Assembly (NCBI RefSeq): GCF_024713945.1
Contig: NW_027461518.1
Location: 62,001 to 126,000, forward strand
Direction of reading: 5' to 3'
Length of the DNA stretch: 64,000 nucleotides
From: Dermatophagoides farinae
Taxonomy: Eukaryota > Arthropoda > Arachnida > Sarcoptiformes > Pyroglyphidae
In this document: in pieces, positions 49,319-58,600 of the stretch
Position numbering within the stretch: the stretch's first letter is position 1
Layout: each line of letters begins with the position of its first letter
Notes under the pieces: generated by a model
What the model was told of the DNA's origin: nothing
Seen by the model: the letters and a program-made list of their open reading frames with translations, nothing else
The model's database searches: none
Made by a program: the position numbers and the translations under genes

Positions 49319-50419
49319 ATGAGTAAATATTCAATCGCAAATGAATGTGTGCCTTTTGAGCGAATAAAAAAAGCTTCTTTACTGCAGACACGGTGGGAAT
49401 CTTCACAGCAATATGAAACGATAAACGAACATAACACAAATATAACGCACAGGGACCAATACGTTCCGGTTGTAATAGCGGACGTTCCTAAAATATTTGA
49501 TAAAAAATCAGTCGATATAATGATGTTACAAATGAGACTTGATGAAATAAATCAAGAATTGGCGTTTAACGATCCGATGGATTCGATTTTATGCGACTCC
49601 AAGTTTTCTTATAAGAATCTGAAAACAAACAGTTCAGAGTACACGAAGAATGAAACCTTATTGAGGCAACACAGGTTAGATGAACAGCTACGAGTTGTGA
49701 ACCAATTGGAATTGAAGAATGTGGTTCTGGCTTCGTGCTTAGAACTAAGAAACCAGCGGCGAGTACGCCGAATTATCATTCCTGTAGACGAATATCCGGA
49801 TTATAATTTCATGGGGCTGTTGATTGGACCAAAAGGTTGTAATCACAAGCGTTTAGAGCTTGAGTCTGGCGCGCAAATTAGCATTAGAGGCGCGGGAAGT
49901 CAATGTGATTTGCGGAAAGCTGATATTCAGTCGTTATTAGAGGCTGAAATGCCTCTGCACATTCATATAACTGCGGACACTATTGAAAAAGTAGATAAAG
50001 CTGTTGAGCTATTAGACCCATTGCTGGATCCAACTCACCCTATACATAACGAATACAAACAAAAAGGTTTGAAGCAACTGATTTCGCTTTCTTCAAACAC
50101 TGACCAATTAATAAACACCGCTTCTGGAATGGCAATAAACAAGAGCACTGCCCGGTGTACAGCATGTGGAGAACTTGGGCATTACAGTTTCACTTGTCCG
50201 AATCTCAATATTGTTTCGTACAAAAAGGTTGAGCTCGTTTGTGGATTCTGCGGCGATATGGGTCATGTCACCACGGATTGTTTGAAAGCCAAGAATTCCA
50301 ATTTAACAGATGTAGAGTTGGCTAATTTAATTAAATCGACGTTTGCCCATTCAAACGTGAAGAAGCCAGAAGAAAACAAAATTAGTGAAGAATTTTTCGT
50401 GATAAATAGAGGGAAATAA
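49319..50419 (+). CDS. SF1: splicing factor 1 / branchpoint-binding protein
   Basis: Binds the intron branch-point sequence in early spliceosome assembly. 366 residues. Seen in order: the helix-hairpin region ending LQMRLDEINQELAFND, a KH domain plus QUA2 (about 145-265: RRIIIPVDEYPDYNFMGLLI, GPKGCNHKRLELESGAQISI, RGAGSQ), and two CCHC zinc knuckles (CTACGELGHYSFTC and CGFCGDMGHVTTDC). The N-terminal U2AF65-binding peptide (SPSPxP, RW) is weak: only LLQTRWESSQ contains a tryptophan motif. ATG 49319. It is convergent with RPC8, with 27 nt between stops. Keeping both knuckles and the KH domain suggests branch points are still read by SF1 in these 27-37-nt introns. Confidence 0.95.
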   Translation: MSKYSIANECVPFERIKKASLLQTRWESSQQYETINEHNTNITHRDQYVPVVIADVPKIFDKKSVDIMMLQMRLDEINQELAFNDPMDSILCDSKFSYKNLKTNSSEYTKNETLLRQHRLDEQLRVVNQLELKNVVLASCLELRNQRRVRRIIIPVDEYPDYNFMGLLIGPKGCNHKRLELESGAQISIRGAGSQCDLRKADIQSLLEAEMPLHIHITADTIEKVDKAVELLDPLLDPTHPIHNEYKQKGLKQLISLSSNTDQLINTASGMAINKSTARCTACGELGHYSFTCPNLNIVSYKKVELVCGFCGDMGHVTTDCLKAKNSNLTDVELANLIKSTFAHSNVKKPEENKISEEFFVINRGK

Positions 50420-50446
50420 CGTATTATTTGAAACTGTGCACTAAAA

Positions 50447-51045
50447 TCACCACCAATCGATGCATCCCAATCCCGAATCGTCGAATGAACCCTAAGAATA
50501 TTCAGAATAGAAAAACTTACTAAGATTGACATGGGAGCAAAGTTTGTTTTGGTTTCGGTATTATCATTATTGAAAATAACATCGATTACCTTAACTCTGC
50601 AAATCAGATTTTTTTCATAAATTAAATGCGTCTTTGAATCGTAGTTCCAGATGAAATTTTCGTATTCGTCGTTGTATTGAGTGTTTGCTGGCAAAAACTC
50701 AATAGGCACTTTAATGTTTTTGAAATTCGCAATTCGCAGGTTTATGCCCGTACGATCACAAGAATCTATGATGACGGTTAGAATGGAATTGACCGACGGC
50801 TTAAATACGATGAGATCGGCTTCCTGTCTAAACCACGGCCGTCCGTCATTGGAACTTTGAATCGGCAGAGTTTCTTTGATATGAAGGTCCAAAACATTAA
50901 CAACAAGTCCAATTTCATTAATTACACGGTCGATAAATTTAATTTCAGCTTGGTGTTTAAGGTAAGTCAACAATTCTTCGACATTGGCGGCTGCAAATTC
51001 ACAAGATATCGAAGACTCATATTTTAGAGTAACTAGCAAAAACAT
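50447..51045 (-). CDS. RPC8: RNA polymerase III subunit RPC8 (Rpb7-like), spliced near the stop
   Basis: Stalk subunit of RNA polymerase III. Exon 1 50521-51045 and a 45-nt last exon 50447-50491 around a 29-nt intron (GTAAGT...TTAG) give 189 residues. The unspliced frame would run on into the convergent SF1 gene; splicing yields the ending SILGSFDDSGLGCIDWW, matching the family's GSxxxxGLGxxxWW. Other features: MFLLVTLKYESSISCEFAAA, VINEIGLVVNVLDLHIKE, FKNIKVPIEFLPANTQYND, NFIWNYDSKTHLIYEKNLIC. Start ATG 51043-51045. This is one of the strongest proofs of the very short introns. Confidence 0.93.
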
Positions 51046-51180
51046 ACTCCTGACATGAAAAAAAATTAAATTTTTGACGGGGAAATATATTTTGGTTTCA
51101 CGAGACTAAATAACGAGATAAAAGAATTAGCGTATATAATATAATTTGTATGCAGATCAGAGAAAAACAGTGTTACAATA

Positions 51181-52213
51181 TCAAATAGGATAATTATAGT
51201 TTTTATTTTTTCCTTGGTTGAAACGTGCATTTACAGGTCCGTAGAAATCGGAGTTATAAGTCGAATTTACCAGTTCTTGTGAAAACTGATCTTCGGCGAG
51301 TCTTTGAGCTAACTCGCTTTTTCTAGATTTAGGGGATTCAATTAAGACATCGTCATTTGTTTCGTCATATATTTGTTCAGGTGCGTAGTCATTAGCTGTG
51401 AAATTATTAATTTTTTTAACAATTTCTTCTGGAAGCGGTACTCGAATAAAAATACTGGAGTCTTTCATTTTCAAACTTGATGTGAGTGCGATAGCTAGTT
51501 TCAAACCCGTAGTGTCGTTGATATATCCAGGTATCACGAAAATTTCGCTTCCTGCGTGAATGCCTAAACTATCGAGCGTCCTGACTTTATAGTCGTTGTC
51601 TACAAAAATTATTGTTGTGCGTGCGCAGTTACTTACAGTATGTTTGGTTGGAAAGGATCACTAGAGAGTTTTTCCATTGTTGAAATATAAACTCTTCATC
51701 TTTGTTAATTGCATTAATTAGGCCAAGTTTGTTCTCCAGCATGTTCTCTGTAAACACTTGCAGCAAGTGTGGCTCGATATTGAAGTGGATCGACAAAAGC
51801 TTAAACAGTTCCTTGACAGGCATTTTATCTGTCACGTCTAGACAAACGGTTTGCACTATAAAAGCACTTGTTTGGTCGTTGCCTAAAACGAGTCTGTGAA
51901 CGAAAACAGCGCCATGCAAAAACGTCTTGGGGTTGGCCACTGAAATGACCAAGTCGTCGCGGCATTGGGCGTCTAAAAACGCATTCCGATCGTTGACAGC
52001 TAGGCGTAAAGCGTTGATAATAACTGGATGCAAAATACCTGTGTTGTCGCTTTTAAGAAATCTCTCCAAATTTACAAATGTCCTGATGAAGTTAGAGAAC
52101 AATACATTGATTATATGAATTTTTTCTTCTTCGTTGAGATGCAAAATTGTTTCAATTTCTTCAATAACCCAAATCAACTCAGTATCTTGAATTAGTGCTG
52201 CGTTTTTATTCAT
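51181..52213 (-). CDS. hypothetical protein (spliced, 37-nt intron)
   Basis: Exons 51637-52213 and 51181-51599 around a 37-nt intron (GTAAGT...TGTAG) give 331 residues. The junction joins NSLVILSNQTYYNDYKVRTL and continues LGIHAGSEIFVIPGY, which reads like one beta-rich ubiquitin-like fold (about 140-260) split by the intron. The N-terminal part is helical (ELIWVIEEIETILHLNEEEK) and the C-terminal tail is charged and disordered. The upstream GTG at 52241 is not a start; ATG 52211-52213 is. I do not recognise the protein. The ubiquitin-like idea comes from the strand pattern and IHAGSEIFVI only. Confidence 0.65.
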
Positions 52214-52406
52214 AAAGATGATATAATTTTTCCAACGGCGCACCTTTCGAACTATTTATTTGAGTAGCCAGTGAGAAATTTGTTAAGGCTCAAATAAGCT
52301 TCTTGATCGGCATCTAGACGTTTATTGATTTTAAAACGATATATACCATTATAAAACTAAGATTTTCAAATATTTATTAAAGGTTAAAAACACAAGTTTA
52401 TAAGTC

Positions 52407-53867
52407 TTAAAAGAACGAATAAGATCTGAAACTGCCTAGCGATTGTGCGTTGGCCACGAGTACGGCCGTTCCTATTGTAGTTGCGTTTGGCTGGACGTGG
52501 AAATGAACTAGGTTGCTGATTACTGGCCCGAGTAACGTGACAAGGTTTCTCTTGACTTCTGCTTGATATTCGGGGTGATTTGCAAATAGTTCTCCGCAAA
52601 TACCTATTGTAACGCCACCAACGGCTGGCTGTAGCTTACCAGACATGCTGGCGTATCCGGCGATTATAACTGAAAACAGCTTAGCTGAACGCGTGAGTAC
52701 CACTCTGAAGATGTCTCGAATGATTTTTAATGATTCTAAATCGGTTATTTTTTTGTCAAGCATAATGGCAGTCATTTGTTGCGCCTGCTCAAAATTCGGA
52801 CTTTCGTCGTATGCTACCGCACAACATGCCTCAAGAGTTAAGACACCAAACGACCAAAGCAATTCTGGACTGTCTGCGCGGAAAATGCGGAGTAATGTTC
52901 GTCTACACAACTCCGGAATGTACAACCCCGCTATCATTTTTTCAGCAAGCTGTTTACCTTTGTTGCTGTCGAAACAATCAATTTGCAAATCAATAATGTT
53001 ACGTTTGAAAGCTGTGTAAGACCCACATTCTGTCACTAACACAAAACCTGTGTAACCGTGTCTCTTACTGGCGCGTTCAACGTAGCACAAGTTAATTCCG
53101 TCACTTAATGAAACTCCTATTGTACATCTTGGCGACTTGCTGTCATTGCAGTAGTTGCTGGACATAAGTACCGAAGGCGTGTCATTTGTCAACGTCGAAA
53201 TTTCCAGTGGTATTTGTTTTCTTTCAAATGCTGCAATCAAAAACTCGGTTATGTCGGCAGATCGTTCCACTGGATCGTTTGTAGCGCGTCCTGTTTCAAA
53301 ACCTTTAGACCAATCTATCAATGTACCTGTTTCAAGGTCATATTTCTCCAAAGCAAACCCAAAACTGACACCACAAGAAAATGCGCGCTCTTCTGCAGTT
53401 TCCGAATCTAAATTTAAATCACCACATTCTATCATAAATTCCCTCACAAACATAGCAATGCAGTCGAAAAACTCCGTTGCAGTTACCTGCGCGTCTTTAA
53501 TTCCGTTGGAATAAGGAAGGCGTTCGTTGAATTCTTCAATTGAAAAAACATGGTTTTTCAACGAGTACTGTCTTCGTCCTTTTAGGTGTACCTTGCTTAC
53601 TTCTAACCCTGACGAATCAAATGTGATAATGTAAAAAGTACCTCGTTCATTTCCTTTACTTGAAGATAAAATGAACGTGTCGTAGTATTGCAGACCTTTA
53701 GAGCTGTTGGGCTCAACCACAGCTGATGTTGCGTCCCTAACGAAGTTTCGGAAATAGTTGATCAATTCGTCATCTGTAATACTGAAAAGACGCTGATACT
53801 TTTTAAATCGGACGTCGACCTTGTCGTAAACTACGTTTGGTCGTTCAAACTTCACTTGAACGTCCAT
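52407..53867 (-). CDS. hexokinase-family protein with degenerate ATP- and sugar-binding motifs
   Basis: 486 residues, start ATG 53865-53867. Clear hexokinase family by order and spacing: LIDWSKGF (WTKGF, about 184-190), the STLTNDTPSVLM block with the catalytic Asp (about 225-235), LCYVERASK, TECGSYTAF (EWGAF), QLAEKMIAGLYIPELCRRTL, and a C-terminal IGICGELFANHPEYQ. However, several key motifs are changed: the phosphate-1 DLGGTNFR is replaced by LSSSKGNERG (about 67-76); the GTGTN phosphate-2 loop by SLSDGIN; the adenosine-binding DGS by CGE; and the final GKGAAL by TIGTAVL. The general base Asp and substrate Lys remain. It is probably a pseudo-hexokinase, or one with altered substrate or regulation. 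Confidence 0.85.
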   Translation of the reverse strand: MDVQVKFERPNVVYDKVDVRFKKYQRLFSITDDELINYFRNFVRDATSAVVEPNSSKGLQYYDTFILSSSKGNERGTFYIITFDSSGLEVSKVHLKGRRQYSLKNHVFSIEEFNERLPYSNGIKDAQVTATEFFDCIAMFVREFMIECGDLNLDSETAEERAFSCGVSFGFALEKYDLETGTLIDWSKGFETGRATNDPVERSADITEFLIAAFERKQIPLEISTLTNDTPSVLMSSNYCNDSKSPRCTIGVSLSDGINLCYVERASKRHGYTGFVLVTECGSYTAFKRNIIDLQIDCFDSNKGKQLAEKMIAGLYIPELCRRTLLRIFRADSPELLWSFGVLTLEACCAVAYDESPNFEQAQQMTAIMLDKKITDLESLKIIRDIFRVVLTRSAKLFSVIIAGYASMSGKLQPAVGGVTIGICGELFANHPEYQAEVKRNLVTLLGPVISNLVHFHVQPNATTIGTAVLVANAQSLGSFRSYSFF

Positions 53868-53947
53868 TTTTACTTTGTATAGCTAAATTTCTAATAATCT
53901 CAAGCTATTTTATCAACATAAAATAAAAAGTAATAAATTATTTATTA

Positions 53948-54895
53948 TTATTTAAAAGCAACACATGCGTTAAATCTACGTTTCACTAGTTTTTTAACGG
54001 GAAACGCTAGCGGATTTAGCACAGCCGTTAAATAATCTGGAGTGTTTAACTTCAAAATGACCGTATTTTCGTTTACTTCTGAACCATTAGTGTTAACCTG
54101 ATCCAAATTATCTTTTTTCTCATACAAAGCGGCTTGCTCACTTGATTGCTTATTAAAAAGATTATTATTGGCACTAATGCTAGAATTATTCCAGTCTATA
54201 GGTTTTAATCCTTGCGCAATCAAAAAATCGTTCGCTTTTTGAAAACATCTACACCCAATAAAATCGCCTTTCGTGCAGAGTGGGCTTGGGTGGGAGTTAA
54301 GCACAATGTAATGTTTTCTTGTATCTATAAATTTTTTCTTTTCTTGAGCTTTCGCGCCCCATAATAAAAACACCAAACTTCGATCATTGGTGTCTTTACT
54401 TAGGCTATAGATTATGCCGTTTGTGATACTTTCCCAATTCATGAAATGATGAGAAAAAGCTTTGTGTGCTTGAACAGTTAATATGGAATTCAAAAGTAAA
54501 ACTCCTTGTTTTGCCCAATTCGTAAGATCGCCGTTATTTAAATCGGTCACACATGCTTCTCTCAAAATTCTTTTGAGTGAGGGAGGGAATTTGCACGTTC
54601 CGTTATTAACACTAAACGCCAAACCATTGGCCTGGTTTTCATCATGATATGGGTCTTGACCTACAATTATTACTTTGACATCATTGAACTTAGTCAGTCT
54701 TAAAGCTTGAAACACCTTATCAACTGGCGGAAATATTTTTTTTTTTTGTTTCAGTTCATTGTACAACAATTTTATTGGACTGTTGTCTGAGAGTTCGATT
54801 ACCTTTTGTTTAATTATTGATAAATAACTTTCGTCTATGTCGGCAAGAATTTGTTTTTCAAACAGCTCTAACCCGGTCTCTTCTTCTGTTTGCAT
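53948..54895 (-). CDS. UNG: uracil-DNA glycosylase (family 1) with a C-terminal extension
   Basis: Removes uracil from DNA, starting base-excision repair. 315 residues. All family-1 motifs are intact: the water-activating VGQDPYHDENQANGLAFSV near residue 78, LLNSILTV, FLLWGAKAQ, and the leucine-intercalation loop NSHPSPLCTKGDF near 200, followed by the closing LKPIDWN near 235. The catalytic Asp and His are therefore present. About 80 residues follow the usual end, mostly polar, with a basic finish (KKLVKRRFNACVAFK); most UDGs carry extra sequence at the N-terminus instead. Start ATG 54893-54895; the upstream gene on the same strand ends only 16 nt before it. Confidence 0.95.
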   Translation of the reverse strand: MQTEEETGLELFEKQILADIDESYLSIIKQKVIELSDNSPIKLLYNELKQKKKIFPPVDKVFQALRLTKFNDVKVIIVGQDPYHDENQANGLAFSVNNGTCKFPPSLKRILREACVTDLNNGDLTNWAKQGVLLLNSILTVQAHKAFSHHFMNWESITNGIIYSLSKDTNDRSLVFLLWGAKAQEKKKFIDTRKHYIVLNSHPSPLCTKGDFIGCRCFQKANDFLIAQGLKPIDWNNSSISANNNLFNKQSSEQAALYEKKDNLDQVNTNGSEVNENTVILKLNTPDYLTAVLNPLAFPVKKLVKRRFNACVAFK

Positions 54896-54911
54896 TTTAA
54901 ATTTAGTTTGA

Positions 54912-55370
54912 TTATTCTACTAATTCCTGAAGCAAACTCCAAACTACATATTGATTTTTTATGTGGTTAAGCTGGCTAATGTTGTATTGAAAACATATAA
55001 TTTTTGCAAACTGACAGTTTTTTTTTAATATTTTTTTAATTATATCATCGTGAACGACAACAAAGCCGAGTTCATTATTTTTGTTACAACATGCTATGAT
55101 TTGTGAGTTTTTTAGTTTATTAATTTCTAACAAAACTAATTCAATGTTGGTATTTTGATTTATAGTTTTGTTTTTCAGGTTCAGCAACTGTTTTTGATGA
55201 AATGCTATTTTTCTGTTTTTTAAATTTATGACGTCAAAATTTAATAAAATATTGCGACGTTTTGGATATTGATCACCACTACATCCGTTTGGTGACACAT
55301 ATTTAAAAACAATATGATTTAAGCCAACACTTTGGTTTGCTTCCACACTTCTGCGAGAATAACTATTCAT
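54912..55370 (-). CDS. hypothetical protein (152 residues)
   Basis: Single frame from ATG 55368-55370. Lys/Asn/Ile-rich, with a possible beta-strand pattern (VGLNHIVFKYVSPNG; NTNIELVLLEINKLKNSQII; ELGFVVVHDDIIKKIL) but no known domain. It ends 16 nt before the UDG start on the same strand. A fusion with UDG through an intron was tested: the candidate GTAGAA...ACAG intron does not keep frame, so they are treated as two genes, perhaps with overlapping transcripts. Confidence 0.55.
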   Translation of the reverse strand: MNSYSRRSVEANQSVGLNHIVFKYVSPNGCSGDQYPKRRNILLNFDVINLKNRKIAFHQKQLLNLKNKTINQNTNIELVLLEINKLKNSQIIACCNKNNELGFVVVHDDIIKKILKKNCQFAKIICFQYNISQLNHIKNQYVVWSLLQELVE

Positions 55371-55611
55371 AAAAAAATAAGTTTACGGAAAACTCGTAAG
55401 TTTTCTATAAAATAAACGGAGCATTTAGTTCGATTATACAGTATTTAGACACCGAGTTTTTGTAATCATTATTTCTGGATTTATTACTTTTCATATATTT
55501 ATAAAAATAATGGTGCTTTTTTAGAACATTAATGACGTCACAAACACTCGTTATAAAAATTTATCACACTTTTTAATATTAGATTTCTTGCGTATTACAT
55601 ATGACTAGTTT

Positions 55612-58600
55612 ATGAACTTTCTAGAAACTGATTTATCAGATCGGAAGGCGAGTTTGAATAATGTGGGTAGCATTCAAGATGAATCGTTGGATGTAGAAAC
55701 TATTACAATGCCTTGTGTCCATGTTAACAACAATCTGATTCGATCCTCTGAAGGTTTTGATTTCATAATTAATGAAAATGAAGAATTTAATTCTTCTTCT
55801 GTCTGTACGTTCAACCCAGAAATGGTTAATTATTTGAACAATTGCCAAAAGAGAGAAGACGAAGAAGCTCATAATATGTTAGAAGAAGAAGTCAGAAATC
55901 CAGATTATTTATTAATTTATGCCTTACATAATGTACAACCTTATACCGTTGGTAATGTGCAGGCTAAATTACATTCATGGAATAATAAAATAACTACTGC
56001 AAAATTCAAATACTGGAATATGTTTTTCATTTTGATATTGTTAAGTTTAAAAACAGAACTAAACGTCATTTTTTTGTTTTTTAACTTCATCCAGTTGTTT
56101 CCCATACTGCAACAAACCAACTACCAAGTATTGAACTTCATTCCTCTTATGTTTGTTGTATTACTTTCTGTGATACGAGAAGCATGGGAAGAAATCAAAA
56201 GACACAGAATGGATAAGATCGAAAATCAAAAGTTGATATACAAGCTGTGCTCAAATCGAAGAGAATGGATGTTGATTGAAAATTGGAAACTTAAACCTGG
56301 CGACATTATTTGTTTGCATCAAGACCAAGAAGTTCCGGCCGACATTGTACTCTTGATTTCTTCAGAACCCAGTAATGCAGTATATATAAACACAGTACAA
56401 CTTGATGGCGAATCGAATATTAAAGTGAAGTCCTGTATACCAGACTTTTCTAATAATTTGATTGCTAACTACGACATTAGATGTGTTTATTCAGTTGTTA
56501 GCAGTGTTATATCTAGTTTTCGAGCACGCATAAGTATTACTCCCTTAGTGGACAATAATTCTTCAGCGCAAAAAAATGGCGTGGATGTTTTGGATAATAA
56601 TGGATTTTTACAAATACGAAGCTCTAACGCTGACATAGTTTACAATACAAAAAATTCTCGCGCTAAACGCTGGTACAAACCTATTCAATATATCAAAGAT
56701 CGCAGGTCTAATAAAAAAAAATTTAATGGTGAACCTTACTTGGAATGGGCAAAAAAAGCAGTCAAGTCTTATCGAGTCGACTTTAATAATTTTATTCCTA
56801 GAGGGACCAAAATAGTTGCAACAGAAAAGGCAATCGGCTTAGTAGTTTATACTGGAAACAAAACTAAGATTTTTCAGAATACTTATAAGGCTAGATATAA
56901 GAAATCTTTATTAATTTTGTTGATTGGCAAATGTATCAGATTTTCAATTGTGCTAGAGATTCTTTTATGCACGCTCGCAGCGTCTATGTATGTTTATTTC
57001 ATAATTAGTACCTTTACTCATGCTTGGTATTTAAACACTGGGTCGCTTATTGAACTACGAAATTCTTATACTGGATACGCGGTAGCGTTTGGATACTCCT
57101 TTTTACGACATCTAGTTTCGCTTAGTACTATGACACCAATATCGATTGTGGTTGAAATTGAAATTTTGAGAGCGTGCCAACACCGACATTTAAAAAATGA
57201 TGAGGAAATGAAAGACATTGAAATAAAAAATTTATCAATCGTCGAATATTTGGGGAATATTACACATATATTTTCAGATAAAACTGGAACACTTACAAAA
57301 AACATTATGCAGCTGCAGGGAATCGTTCTCGACGATTTTTTTTACGTGAACGATCCAAGGTTCGATTCAACTAGCGAACTAGATCAATTATTCAGTTCTG
57401 TTAAGGATAATAGATTTAGTGATAATGCGTTTCCAGAAAATAACAAGACAGATGGTCGCGAGTCATTTACGAGTCTGAAATATCTCTTGAATTTAGAGCG
57501 AAAATTTTATATTTTACAGCAAAAAAGTGCTTTTCACTCTCAAATCAACGTTGAAAAAATTCGTACAAACCCCAATGTATACGTTAACTTTGATGCTAGT
57601 TACATTAGAGCTTTGTATATGAAAAACAAAATTAATAAAGAAGTGTTCAAAAGATTTTTAATGATATTAGCGCTTTGTCACACACTACTGCCAAAAAAAA
57701 AAAACAATTTCATTCGTACAGAAGAGCCTGTAAATATAAATCCAAAAAAATTTGGAATTCAAATTGGTTTTGCTAAAGCGGAATATACAAATGAAATAGA
57801 CCATGACGCAAGTTCCGCTGACGAGCTGGCAATAATCGCTGCGGCGAAACACTTTGGAATTGAGTTTATCGACAGACCAAATTTAAACACAATTGAAATT
57901 TGTATTTTGTGCAAAAACTTATTGCCAGTATTTTTAGATTACGAGCAACTCGACTATGTTCAATCTAAAGAAGCGGAGTATAACGATTTTACTATATTTC
58001 CTACACTGTTGTTTCCAGTAATAGAAATATTAGAGTTTGATAGTTTCAGAAAATGCATGAGTGTTATAACTGTCGACAATCAAATGAACACCGTGTTGTT
58101 AACTAAAGGTGCGGATTCGGCAATATTGTCTAATTTGACTGAAAAAAGCAGCCATCAAAAAAAAGCTAAAGCTAAGAAATACCTCAGTGACTTAGCTTCT
58201 CGAGGTTTAAGGACTTTAGTTCTTGCTTATCGGATTATATCTAGTGAAGAACTCAATCAGTTCCAAAAGAAATTGATGGAAGCAAAGTTTTCAAACGGTG
58301 TGGAAGATCATATCCAGTCTATTTATTCTTCATTAGAAAAATCTCTAGAATATGTAGGATGCACCGGTATTGATGACAAACTGCACGACGATGTTCCTGA
58401 AGTTATTCAAAGTTTTCAAAATGCAGGCATAAAATTCTGGGTGTTAACAGGTGATAAAGTAGATACCGCTTTAGCAATTGCAAGAAGTTCGAGTATCATC
58501 AAGCCGACAACGAATAATATCATGTTAGTAGACTCGTCTTTGGACGAACTTAGAAAAACAATGGAAGAAACGATGGCATTTATTATTGCTGGTCAGCTAG

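Noticed and set aside
54896-54911. Fusion of the 152-residue gene with UDG through a short intron.
   Set aside because: The candidate donor and acceptor do not keep phase, and UDG has its own well-placed ATG.
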